IMG/VR virus record: IMGVR_UViG_3300020442_003619
Span: 1 to 27,343 of that record
DNA from: a virus
Strand: one strand, 5' to 3'
Length of the DNA: 27,343 nt
Below, piece after piece: positions 19,943 through 27,343 of this stretch (position 1 is the first letter of the stretch; every line of letters begins with the position of its first letter). The notes beneath the pieces were generated by a model that ran no database searches, was not told where the DNA came from, and was given only the letters and a program-made list of their open reading frames with translations. The position numbers and the translations under genes are program-made.

Positions 19943-20363
19943 TAGTGTAAGTAAATACTACGAATTAGTTAGTGAAGAAGAATTTGATAAAGAAGTGAAA
20001 AAATCACAAAAAGAAACTATTGATGGCCTAGGTGTCATTGAAGTATTTGAAACTGAGTATCCCGAATTAGCGGATGAGTTTAAATCCATTCAATCAGAAA
20101 TGTATGAAATGTTTGCTCGCAAACATATGGATTATGGTTTAAATAATATAGCTTTAGGAGGTGACTTAACTGTTGAATCAGATAAAAAATTCTCATTAAC
20201 TGGGTTATGTATCAGATTAACTGATAAAATATCTAGATTAAAAAACCTTCTTGCTAATGGAAAGAATTTCGTTAAAGGTGAAGGTATGGAAGACACGTTT
20301 ATTGATATTGCTAATTATGGAATAATTGGTTTATTAGTAGGACGTGATAAATGGAAAAAATAA
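19935..20363 (+). CDS. DUF1599/Nmad1-like protein (nucleotide-modification associated)
   Basis: The product has 142 residues. The core MFARKHMDYGLNNIALGGD (about 56-74), then IRLTDKISRLKNLLA (about 95-109), and GMEDTFIDIANYGIIGLLV (about 120-138) match the DUF1599 family, also named nucleotide modification associated domain 1 from its frequent occurrence in phages with modified bases. Its biochemical role is unknown to me, although the helical shape resembles nucleotide-binding/MazG-type proteins. Finding it in a phage that also carries the 7-deazaguanine pathway fits a role in modified-nucleotide handling. It starts inside the end of the previous gene. Confidence 0.75.
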   Translation: MGDSVSKYYELVSEEEFDKEVKKSQKETIDGLGVIEVFETEYPELADEFKSIQSEMYEMFARKHMDYGLNNIALGGDLTVESDKKFSLTGLCIRLTDKISRLKNLLANGKNFVKGEGMEDTFIDIANYGIIGLLVGRDKWKK

Positions 20364-20366
20364 ATT

Positions 20367-21338
20367 TTGGCAAGAAAATTACCTAAAATAGTTAGGGAAA
20401 TTCAAAATAATTCCCCTGAGAAGATTAACTTTGCTTTTCAAAGAAATATATCTTATTCTCAAATGTCTATCTTTAGAGGTTGTGCTCATAGATGGAAATT
20501 ACAGTATAAAGATAAGATTAAAAAGTTTGATTCTTCAATACACACTGTTTTTGGGACTTCAATTCATGAAACAATTCAACATTATTTAGATATAGCATAT
20601 GCAAAATCTTTTGCTGCAGCTGATAGAGAAATAAACATTAAAGAATATTTTCAGGAAAAATTTATTGGTGAATACCAAACACAATATAAGAAAAATAAAG
20701 ATACCCATTTCTCAGATGCTACTGAAATGAGAGAATTTTTTGAAGATGGTGTAGCTATATTAGAGTGGTTTAAGAAAAAACGTAGTAGGTATTTTAGTAG
20801 AAAAGGAACATATTTAGTTGGTTGTGAGGTACCAATTGTAATTGCTCCAAATAAAATGTATAATAACGTATTATACATGGGGTATTTAGATGTTGTAACA
20901 TATAATGAAAGAACAGATACCTTTAAGATAATCGACATAAAGACAAGTACTAAAGGTTGGAATAAATTTGCTAAAGCAGATGAAGATAAGCAATTCCAAT
21001 TATTATTATATAAACAATTCTTTTCAGAACAATATAATATTCCTTTAGAAAAAATTGATATAGAATTTTTTATTGTTAAAAGAAAAGTATTAAGTTGGGA
21101 TGATAGTAATATTATGTCACCTCATCAAGCATATAGAGTTCAAACTTTTACTCCTCCAAGTGGAAAAATAAAGTTAAATAAAGCAAAAACTGCTATTAAT
21201 GAATTTATAAAAGAATGTTTTAATAGTAGTGGTAATATCAAAGAAAGAAATTATCCTGCAACTCCGTCAAAATGGAATTGTACTTTTTGTCCTTTTAAAG
21301 AAGAACAAGAATTATGTGGAGAAGGGATAATTTATTGA
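20367..21338 (+). CDS. Cas4/AddB-like PD-(D/E)XK nuclease with Fe-S cluster
   Basis: The product has 323 residues. The RecB-family nuclease core is visible: SYSQMSIFRGCAHRW (29-43), GTSIHETI (63-70, conserved His), MGYLDVVTY (171-179, D175), IIDIKTSTKGW (188-198, D190-x-K192) and a Q-x-x-x-Y helix (KQFQLLLYK, 208-216). Four cysteines, C39, C305, C308 and C317, match the spacing of the Cas4/AddB 4Fe-4S site (CX2CX8C near the C-terminus). It is a DNA exonuclease or endonuclease of recombination type. The only start giving a full N-terminus is TTG at 20367, 3 nt after the previous stop. No Cas1/Cas2 or CRISPR is present, so a recombination or host-DNA-degradation role is more likely. Confidence 0.88.
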   Translation: MARKLPKIVREIQNNSPEKINFAFQRNISYSQMSIFRGCAHRWKLQYKDKIKKFDSSIHTVFGTSIHETIQHYLDIAYAKSFAAADREINIKEYFQEKFIGEYQTQYKKNKDTHFSDATEMREFFEDGVAILEWFKKKRSRYFSRKGTYLVGCEVPIVIAPNKMYNNVLYMGYLDVVTYNERTDTFKIIDIKTSTKGWNKFAKADEDKQFQLLLYKQFFSEQYNIPLEKIDIEFFIVKRKVLSWDDSNIMSPHQAYRVQTFTPPSGKIKLNKAKTAINEFIKECFNSSGNIKERNYPATPSKWNCTFCPFKEEQELCGEGIIY

Positions 21339-21388
21339 TATTTTGATATATGTATAAACAAATATAATGTTATTAAATAATCAAGATT

Positions 21389-21577
21389 ATGAGTAATAAA
21401 AAACCAATGACACTAACAAGTGTAAAAGTTCAATCTGGTCTATTTGAAAATTTTAAAATCGAGTGTGTAAAGAGAAAATTCTCATTCCAAAAACTTGCTG
21501 ATCGAGCAATTTATTTGTACCTTACAGATGAAGATTTTAGAAAGCAAATTACTAATCAAACAAATTTAGAACTTTAA
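21389..21577 (+). CDS. Small possible ribbon-helix-helix-type DNA-binding protein
   Basis: The product has 62 residues. It has a beta-like start (PMTLTSVKVQ), then FENFKIECVKRKFSFQKLADRAIYLYLTDEDFRKQI (about 20-55), giving the strand-helix-helix layout of Arc/MetJ-type repressors: a short strand that could pair in a dimer, helix A and helix B. Size and charge fit a DNA-binding dimer. It follows a 50-nt A/T-rich gap that is a likely promoter region and precedes the glycosyltransferase block, so it may regulate that operon. The fold is judged by eye only. Confidence 0.55.
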   Translation: MSNKKPMTLTSVKVQSGLFENFKIECVKRKFSFQKLADRAIYLYLTDEDFRKQITNQTNLEL

Positions 21578-21590
21578 ACCAAAAAATTAA

Positions 21591-23039
21591 ATGAATAAAA
21601 GTTATAAGTATCTTCCTAAGGATAAAAGGAAGAAAATATTATTAATCACTGACGATATTAGAGTACATTCCGGTGTAGCCACAGTAGGAAAGGAAATAGT
21701 TTTAGAAACTTGCCATCACTATAACTGGGTACAAATTGCTGGGGCTTTAAAACATCCCGATAAAGGTAAAAGAATGGATATTAGTGCTGACTGTAATAAG
21801 GAAGCTGATATTAAGGATGCTAGTGTATTTCTTTGGTGTGTTGATGGATATGGTACACCTGATCTCTTAAGACAAGTAATGGCTACTGAAAAACCTGATG
21901 CAATTTTACTTATTACAGACCCAAGATATTTTACTTGGGTGTTTAATATGGAACATGAAATTAGAAAAGTATGTCCTATTACTTACTTAAATATTTGGGA
22001 TGATTATCCAGCACCAATGTATAATAAGGCATTTTATGAATCTTGTGATTTATTAATGGGTATTTCTAAACAAACTGTTAATATTAATCAATTAGTTTTA
22101 GATGATGTAGATAATAGTAGAAGAGTTTTTAAATATGTTCCACATGGTTTAAACTCAGACCATTATCACCCAGTTGATAAAACAGATGAAAATTATTTAG
22201 CTTTTAGAAAAAGAGTATTAGGTAAGGATGATAAAAAAACAAAATTTGTTGCTTTCTTTAATTCTAGAAATATTAGAAGAAAACAAATTCCTGATACTAT
22301 GTTAGCTTTTAGAGCATTTTTAGATACTTTACCTAAAGAAGAAGCTGAGGGATGTAAATTAATTTTACATACTGAAGTTAATTCTAACCATGGAACTAAT
22401 TTAGCTAAAGTAAATGAGTTTTTATTTGGAGAAAAATATAAAAATAATATTTTATTTTCCCAAAATAAATTATCAAGACAAGAATTAAATTACTTTTATA
22501 ATTTAGCTGATGTTCAAATGTTATTAACTTCAAATGAAGGTTGGGGGTTAACAATAACAGAGGCAATATTAGCAGGTACTCCTATTATAGCAAATACTAC
22601 AGGAGGAATGCAAGATCAAATGAGGTTTGTAGATGAAAATGGAGAATGGTATACACCAAGTGCTGATGTTCCTTCTAACCACAGAGGTACTTATAAAGAA
22701 CATGGTGAATGGGCGTTTCCAGTTTACCCTTCTAATAGATCAGTTCAAGGTTCTCCTCCTACACCTTATATTTTTGATGATAGATGTAAGTGGGAAGATG
22801 CTACAGAAAGATTAATTGAGGTTTATAATTTATCTCCTGAAGAAAGAAATAGAAGAGGATTAGCAGGTAGAGAATGGGCTATTAGTGATGAAGCTGGATT
22901 TACAGCTAAACATCAAGGCCAGAGAGTATTGGAAGCATTTGATGAATTATTTGAAATTTGGGAACCTAGACCTAAAATGTCTATTACAAATCTTAATGAA
23001 TACAAAGGTAAATTTTTAAATCATAAATTAATATATTAA
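21591..23039 (+). CDS. GT-B glycosyltransferase (GT4-like)
   Basis: The product has 482 residues. The N-terminal domain begins with ILLITDDIRVHSGVATVGKEI (about 16-36), the glycine-rich acceptor-domain start. The C-terminal nucleotide-sugar domain shows FVAFFNSRNIRRKQIPD (about 218-234) and the donor-binding EGWGLTITEAILAGTPIIANTTGG (about 318-341), with the E-x7-E arrangement typical of GT4 enzymes. PHGLNSDHYHP is the linker motif. It transfers a sugar from a nucleotide donor; the acceptor could be a virion protein, lipid, or DNA. It overlaps the next glycosyltransferase by one base (TAATG). Confidence 0.88.
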   Translation: MNKSYKYLPKDKRKKILLITDDIRVHSGVATVGKEIVLETCHHYNWVQIAGALKHPDKGKRMDISADCNKEADIKDASVFLWCVDGYGTPDLLRQVMATEKPDAILLITDPRYFTWVFNMEHEIRKVCPITYLNIWDDYPAPMYNKAFYESCDLLMGISKQTVNINQLVLDDVDNSRRVFKYVPHGLNSDHYHPVDKTDENYLAFRKRVLGKDDKKTKFVAFFNSRNIRRKQIPDTMLAFRAFLDTLPKEEAEGCKLILHTEVNSNHGTNLAKVNEFLFGEKYKNNILFSQNKLSRQELNYFYNLADVQMLLTSNEGWGLTITEAILAGTPIIANTTGGMQDQMRFVDENGEWYTPSADVPSNHRGTYKEHGEWAFPVYPSNRSVQGSPPTPYIFDDRCKWEDATERLIEVYNLSPEERNRRGLAGREWAISDEAGFTAKHQGQRVLEAFDELFEIWEPRPKMSITNLNEYKGKFLNHKLIY

Positions 23040-24340
23040 TGAGTAAACCAACGTTTTATATAAGTGCACCTTTTGATACCTACAGTGGTTATGGGGCACG
23101 TTCAAGAGATATTATTAAAGCTATTATTGAGCTTGATAAATATGATGTTAAATTAATCCCTCAGAAATGGGGAGATACAACATGGGGTTTTTGTGCTAAA
23201 CATGAAGAATGGAAATTTTTATGGAATCATGCGGTTCAAGGAATACCTCAAGGTACTCAACCTGATATTTGGATGCAAATTACTATTCCTAACGAATTTC
23301 ATCCTATGGGTAAATTTAATATTGGGTGTACAGCTGGGATAGAAAGTACTGGTTGCCAAGGTGAATGGGTAGTTGGGTTAAATAGAATGAACATGAATTT
23401 TGTTTCTTCTAAACATAGTAAATATGTTTTTGAAAACATTGAATTTGATGCTTTAGATCAAGCTGGAAAACCTACTGGAGAAAAAATACGTAATCAAAAA
23501 CCTATTCATGTTGTTTTTGAAGGTGCTGATTTAGATATTTACAAATATTTGCCATCTAAAGATGTTAAATTAAATTTAGATGAGATTAAAGAATCATTTT
23601 GTTTTCTATTTGTTGGTATGTGGATGGAAGGAGCAATTGGACATGATAGAAAAAATGTAGGATTAATGGTTAAAAACTTTTATGAAACATTTAAAAATAG
23701 AAAAGGAGCAAAACCAGCTTTAATTTTAAAAGCATCAACTGGAGTGGATAATCATTTAAGTAAAGATGCTATACAAGAAAAGGTAAAAGACATTAGAGAA
23801 TCAGTAGTTGGTAGTGATTTACCTAATGTTTATTTACTACAGGGAGATTTTACAAATCAAGAAATGAATGAATTGTATAACCACCCAAAAGTTAAAGCTA
23901 TGGTTTCTCATACTAAAGGAGAGGGTTATGGTAGACCACTAATGGAATTTTGTTTATCTAAAAAGCCAGTAATCGCTTCTGGTTGGTCGGGTCAATTAGA
24001 TTTCTTAAACCCTCAATTTGCTTATTTATTACCTGGTAAAATGGAGAATGTCCATGAATCAGCAGCTAATAAATGGTTATTAAAAGAATACCAATGGTTT
24101 AGTGTTGACCAAGGACATGCTACTAAAGCATTTAAAAATGTTTATAATAATTATAAAAAATATAATGTGTCAGCTAAACAACAGGGTCATTTTATAAGAA
24201 CTAATTTTAGTAAAGATAAAATGAAGGAATTAGTAGGTAAAATATTAGATGCTAATATACCTGATTTTCCTAGACAAGTAGATTTAAAATTACCTACTAT
24301 TAACCCTGGAAAAAATGTAGAATTACCTAAATTAAATTAA
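23039..24340 (+). CDS. GT-B glycosyltransferase (GT4-like), second copy
   Basis: The product has 433 residues. SAPFDTYSGYGARSRDII (about 9-26) opens the first domain; VVFEGADLDIY (about 158-168) is the inter-domain motif; FLFVGMWMEGAIGHDRKN (about 188-205) and KGEGYGRPLMEFCLSKKPVIASGWSG (about 297-322) form the donor-binding half with E-x7-E-like spacing. The sequence is clearly different from the upstream GT4-like protein, so this is not a recent duplication. It starts on the last base of the upstream gene. Probably both work in one glycan pathway with the GT2-like and aminotransferase genes downstream. Confidence 0.85.
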   Translation: MSKPTFYISAPFDTYSGYGARSRDIIKAIIELDKYDVKLIPQKWGDTTWGFCAKHEEWKFLWNHAVQGIPQGTQPDIWMQITIPNEFHPMGKFNIGCTAGIESTGCQGEWVVGLNRMNMNFVSSKHSKYVFENIEFDALDQAGKPTGEKIRNQKPIHVVFEGADLDIYKYLPSKDVKLNLDEIKESFCFLFVGMWMEGAIGHDRKNVGLMVKNFYETFKNRKGAKPALILKASTGVDNHLSKDAIQEKVKDIRESVVGSDLPNVYLLQGDFTNQEMNELYNHPKVKAMVSHTKGEGYGRPLMEFCLSKKPVIASGWSGQLDFLNPQFAYLLPGKMENVHESAANKWLLKEYQWFSVDQGHATKAFKNVYNNYKKYNVSAKQQGHFIRTNFSKDKMKELVGKILDANIPDFPRQVDLKLPTINPGKNVELPKLN

Positions 24341-24342
24341 TT

Positions 24343-24786
24343 ATGCAATACGACGAAATAATCAATTGTCCCAAGTCAGGAGGTGACTTATGTTACAAAG
24401 TAGAAATAAGTAAAGATATAACTAACTTTTTAAGTTTATCTTGTGGATTTTGGACTAATACATTAATGACAGAAGAGTCAGAGTTTTATAAAGAACAGTT
24501 AATTACATTACCTGAGTTATATAAAGATTTGGCTTGGACTGATCCAAAAACAAATTTAATATGGATTCCAAATACAATTAACCTACCAGAATCTGGAATG
24601 GTTTTTGCTAATGGAGCAAGTAAAGATGAATGGAGTTGGGCAGGTGTAAAAGCAGTTCCTTTATCTGAAGGAGAAACTGGAAAAGTAGAAGGACAAACCC
24701 ATAAAATGGATATGTCAACACTTAAATCATTTGCAGAACGTGATTATATGGAAGCTCTTTCGTATATTGGAGTATTACCTGAATAA
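24343..24786 (+). CDS. Phage protein of unknown function in glycosyl cluster
   Basis: The product has 147 residues. The start contains NCPKSGGDLCYKVEI (about 8-22), with two cysteines that might bind metal or form a turn, and FLSLSCGFWTNTLM (about 29-42). The middle is rich in W, P and polar residues (LAWTDPKTNLIWIPNTINLPESG) and looks beta-rich; the end is helical. No catalytic motif is recognised. It is flanked by glycosyltransferases with spacing of 2-3 nt. A role with them is inferred from position only. A TTCGTATATT element sits in its 3' end (24759-24768), 21 nt before the next ATG. Confidence 0.65.
   Translation: MQYDEIINCPKSGGDLCYKVEISKDITNFLSLSCGFWTNTLMTEESEFYKEQLITLPELYKDLAWTDPKTNLIWIPNTINLPESGMVFANGASKDEWSWAGVKAVPLSEGETGKVEGQTHKMDMSTLKSFAERDYMEALSYIGVLPE
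24759..24768 (+). promoter_or_regulatory. Promoter-like TTCGTATATT inside gene end
   Basis: An exact copy of the recurring 10-mer, 21 nt before the ATG at 24790. As at 1284 it overlaps coding sequence, so chance remains possible. If active it would give the downstream glycosyltransferase and aminotransferase genes an internal start. Confidence 0.3.
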
Positions 24787-24789
24787 ATT

Positions 24790-25413
24790 ATGAAGATAAG
24801 TTACGCAATAACAGTTTGTAATGAATTAGATGAAATAACTAGATTACTAAATTTTCTTATTAAGAAAAAACGTGAACAAGATGAAATAGTTATTTTGTTT
24901 GATAAAGCTAATGGTTCTCCAGAAGTATGGGATCGATTAGCAGAATTAAGAGGAGATGGTTGTTGTACTTATCATGCTAAAACATTTAAAAAACATTTTG
25001 CAGATTGGAAAAATCATTTAACTTCTTTATGTAGTGGTGATTATATTTTCCAAATAGACGCAGATGAAATACCTCATAGTATCTTAATTGAAGCATTACC
25101 AGAAATACTTGAAAGTAATCCTGATAATGAAGTATATTTAGTACCGCGTGTTAATACTGTTACAGGTATAATGACAGAACATGTTAAAAAATGGGGTTGG
25201 AGATTATCAAATGAAGGATGGGTAAATTGGCCTGATTATCAATGGAGAATTTGGAAAAATAAACCAGAAATAAAATGGGTAAATAAAGTACATGAAAAAT
25301 TAGAAGGATTTTTAACTTATGCACCTTTACCTAAAGCAGAACAATATGCCTTATATCATCCTAAGACTATAGAAAAACAAGAAAAACAAAACGCATTTTA
25401 TGAAACCATCTGA
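24790..25413 (+). CDS. GT-A glycosyltransferase (GT2-like)
   Basis: The product has 207 residues. ISYAITVCNELDEITRLLNFL (about 3-23) is the nucleotide-binding beginning of GT2 enzymes. The metal-binding DxD motif is in IFQIDADEIP (about 91-100), followed by WRIWKNKPEIKWVNKVHEKL (about 172-191), the conserved acceptor-side segment with VHE. The length is short but covers the catalytic domain. It uses a nucleotide-sugar with a divalent metal; substrate unknown. Its end overlaps the aminotransferase start by 14 nt, linking the two in translation and probably pathway. Confidence 0.85.
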   Translation: MKISYAITVCNELDEITRLLNFLIKKKREQDEIVILFDKANGSPEVWDRLAELRGDGCCTYHAKTFKKHFADWKNHLTSLCSGDYIFQIDADEIPHSILIEALPEILESNPDNEVYLVPRVNTVTGIMTEHVKKWGWRLSNEGWVNWPDYQWRIWKNKPEIKWVNKVHEKLEGFLTYAPLPKAEQYALYHPKTIEKQEKQNAFYETI

Positions 25414-26596
25414 AACAATACCTTTATTTAAAGTTTTTATGGCTGACACAGCTGCCCCCGAAGTTACTAAAGTACTTAATAGTGGGTTTATAGGACAAGG
25501 CCCTAAAGTAGACGAATTTGAAAAACAACTACAAGATTATTTTAATTTTAAAAATATACAAACTTTAAATGCAGGTACTTCAGCATTGCATATGGCTCTT
25601 CATTTACTTAAAAAACCTAAACCACACTGGGATGAAGATGTATTTCAAGGTGTAGCTTATGTTTCCCATAATTGGCCAGGTTTAGAACCAGGTGATGAAG
25701 TATTATGTACAGCTATGACTTGTACAGCTTCTAACTGGCCAGTTTTAGCTAATGGTTTAAAAATAAAATGGGTAGATATAGATCCAAAAACATTAAATAT
25801 GGATCTTGATGATTTAAAAAGAAAAATTACTCCAAAAACTAAAGTCATAATGGCAGTTCATTGGGGTGGTTATCCAATTGATTTAGATAAACTAAGAGAC
25901 ATTAGAACAAGTTTTAGAAAAGAATTTGGTTGGGCTCCAGCTGTAATAGAAGATGGTGCTCATTCATTTGGATCTAAATATAAAGGTAAATTTATAGGTA
26001 CTAATAATAATTTAACTATGTTTTCTTTACAAGCAATAAAGCATGTTACTTCGATAGATGGTGGTTTATTATTTAGTCCACATCAAGAATTACATGATAG
26101 AGGTAAGCTAATTAGATGGTATGGTATTGATAGAGATGGTGATAGAAAGGATTTTAGATGTGAAGCAGATATTCCTGAATGGGGTTATAAATTTCATATG
26201 AATGATGTTTGTGCTACAGTTGGTATAGAAAACTTTAAACATTTAGATAGTATTATTTCTAAACATAAAGAAAATGCTGCTTATTATGATGAACATTTAC
26301 AAAATATTCCTGGTGTTACTTTACTTGAAAGACAAGAAGGATTTGAATCGGCTTTTTGGATTTATTCACTATTAGTTGATGATAGAGATGGTTTTTATAA
26401 ATACATGGATGAATGTAACATTTCAGTTTCCCAAGTACATGAAAGAAATGATAAACATACTTGTGTAGCAGAATTTAAATCTGAATTACCTAATTTAGAT
26501 AAAACTATAGGTAAAATAGTTAACATACCTGTAGGATGGTGGATTACACCAGAACAAAGAAAATATATTGTAGATTGTATTAGAAAAGGTTGGTAA
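25400..26596 (+). CDS. DegT/DnrJ/EryC1-type PLP sugar aminotransferase
   Basis: The product has 398 residues. Family signatures are GFIGQGPKVDEFEKQLQDYF (about 29-48), LNAGTSALHMAL (about 56-67), MAVHWGGYPIDLDKL (about 151-165), VIEDGAHSFGSKYKGKFIG (about 182-200, D185) and FSLQAIKHVTSIDGGLL (about 208-224), where K214 would bind pyridoxal phosphate. WGYKFHMNDV is the conserved MNDxxA-type segment. These enzymes put an amino group on a keto-sugar nucleotide, so the phage may make its own amino sugar for the neighbouring glycosyltransferases. Residues 70-100 contain an insertion compared with the usual family pattern. Confidence 0.92.
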   Translation: MKPSETIPLFKVFMADTAAPEVTKVLNSGFIGQGPKVDEFEKQLQDYFNFKNIQTLNAGTSALHMALHLLKKPKPHWDEDVFQGVAYVSHNWPGLEPGDEVLCTAMTCTASNWPVLANGLKIKWVDIDPKTLNMDLDDLKRKITPKTKVIMAVHWGGYPIDLDKLRDIRTSFRKEFGWAPAVIEDGAHSFGSKYKGKFIGTNNNLTMFSLQAIKHVTSIDGGLLFSPHQELHDRGKLIRWYGIDRDGDRKDFRCEADIPEWGYKFHMNDVCATVGIENFKHLDSIISKHKENAAYYDEHLQNIPGVTLLERQEGFESAFWIYSLLVDDRDGFYKYMDECNISVSQVHERNDKHTCVAEFKSELPNLDKTIGKIVNIPVGWWITPEQRKYIVDCIRKGW

Positions 26597-27343
26597 TGTA
26601 TAAGGCTTGGGAAGTTAAAACATTTGATTATGTTATAAATTTTTGGTTTGGTCCTCGATCTACTAAAAAGAAATACAAGTATGATCCTAAGACAAAACAG
26701 GCTAAAAAATTACAAGCAACTTATGGGCAATGGTATAATCAGATTCACCATTATTATTTAGTTAATGCTCATTGTAAATTCCTTAAAAAACATAATATTA
26801 ATAATTTACAAAACATTGTTTTTGTAATTAATGAATGGGAAGAACAGGATACTAACCAAGTAGTAAAAGAAGTAAAAGAAGTAGTTAATTGGTATGGTTT
26901 AGATAATAAAATAAAAGTTATAACACATGATAATACTAATCATTCTTATGGCGCATGGAATAGAGGTATTAAACAATTAATTAAAGATAAAAGCAATTCT
27001 AATTTTGTATTTGTATGTGAGGATGATTATCTACCAACTGATGGTGATTTCTTCAAACCATTTTTTCATAAATTTAATGATAAAATAGGTTATGTAGCAC
27101 AGCACATAGACAATGTTAAGTATCATATTAATGAAACTAAAGAAGGTGTCGGAAGAGTTAATACCCATCATAGTAGAAAACATGCAGCCGTAAGTAATGG
27201 GTTTATTGATTTTAATTTAGCTAAAACTCTTTATAATAAACATAAAGAAATATTTACCTTTAATCTTTCAGAATATAGTGATGCAAATTTATCTACTCGA
27301 GCTAAGGAACAAATAATTTTTGCAGATAATATTTTAAATGAAG
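26596..27343 (+). CDS. GT-A/GT2-like glycosyltransferase, 3' end outside window
   Basis: The ATG at 26596 overlaps the aminotransferase stop (TAATG) and the frame stays open for 249 codons to the window end. NIVFVINEWEEQDTNQ (about 74-89) resembles the beginning of a GT2 Rossmann-like fold, SYGAWNRGIKQLI (about 120-132) the mid-domain N-x-G motif, and FVFVCEDDYLP (about 139-149) the metal-binding acidic DxD-like motif. The N-terminal 70 residues are basic and unlike standard GT2. The partial protein fits the surrounding glycosylation block. The substrate is unknown. Confidence 0.7.
   Translation, partial: MYKAWEVKTFDYVINFWFGPRSTKKKYKYDPKTKQAKKLQATYGQWYNQIHHYYLVNAHCKFLKKHNINNLQNIVFVINEWEEQDTNQVVKEVKEVVNWYGLDNKIKVITHDNTNHSYGAWNRGIKQLIKDKSNSNFVFVCEDDYLPTDGDFFKPFFHKFNDKIGYVAQHIDNVKYHINETKEGVGRVNTHHSRKHAAVSNGFIDFNLAKTLYNKHKEIFTFNLSEYSDANLSTRAKEQIIFADNILNE

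Noticed and set aside
20367-21338. Cas4 as part of a CRISPR adaptation system
   Set aside because: No Cas1, Cas2 or repeat-spacer array is visible in the window.

Overview
This window looks like part of a tailed-phage genome related to T4, probably infecting a marine or aquatic Bacteroidetes host (Flavobacteriia-like). The phage call rests on a recognisable T4-type replication set: a family B DNA polymerase (split in two), a gp45-type sliding clamp, and gp44 and gp62 clamp-loader subunits. The host inference rests on very high A+T content, no Shine-Dalgarno sequences (genes are instead preceded by A/T-rich DNA ending in RTTATG), a Bacteroidetes-style lipoprotein and an outer-membrane beta-barrel. 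Every gene I can support is on the + strand. The genes are tightly packed, with many ATGA/TAATG overlaps. Taxonomy is inferred from sequence character, not from a search.

Layout. (1) 1-3160: small membrane or envelope proteins, namely a membrane-anchored coiled-coil protein, a lipoprotein, a DUF5675-type protein, a large membrane coiled-coil protein, a secreted beta-barrel with its own leader and terminator, and a 44-aa membrane peptide. (2) 3162-10237: a nucleotide-modification module with a TGT/DpdA-like transglycosylase, QueC, QueD, QueE and GTP cyclohydrolase I (FolE). It is interleaved with a tRNA-Gln, a strange tRNA-like gene with a large anticodon-loop insertion, a miniature CorA, a thioredoxin, a 2OG-Fe(II) oxygenase, a phosphoribosyltransferase-like protein and a MazG-like pyrophosphohydrolase. 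(3) 10237-14251: DNA polymerase, broken between motif B and motif C by two small unrelated genes, then the sliding clamp. (4) 14261-17837: a second oxygenase-like protein (DUF6445 type) and a chaperone block (Hsp20, GroES, GroEL). (5) 17862-21577: clamp loader, a DUF1599/Nmad1-type protein, a Cas4/AddB-like Fe-S nuclease, a small possible DNA-binding protein and several unknowns. (6) 21591-27343: a glycosylation block with two GT-B and two GT-A-type transferases (the last cut by the window end) and a DegT/DnrJ aminotransferase.

How the genes may work together. FolE, QueD, QueE and QueC make the precursor of a 7-deazaguanine, and the DpdA-like protein would insert it into phage DNA in place of guanine, giving resistance to host restriction. 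The QueC lacks all four zinc-ligand cysteines, so the end product may not be the usual preQ0. The polymerase, clamp, clamp loader and Cas4-like nuclease serve replication and recombination. The chaperones probably assist folding of abundant virion proteins. The glycosyltransferase block may decorate virion proteins, host surface or DNA.

Regulation. A recurring element, TTCGTATATT or a close variant, sits exactly 6 nt before the ATG of several genes, where it would produce leaderless mRNAs. Two copies are fused to the 3' arm of a terminator-like hairpin.
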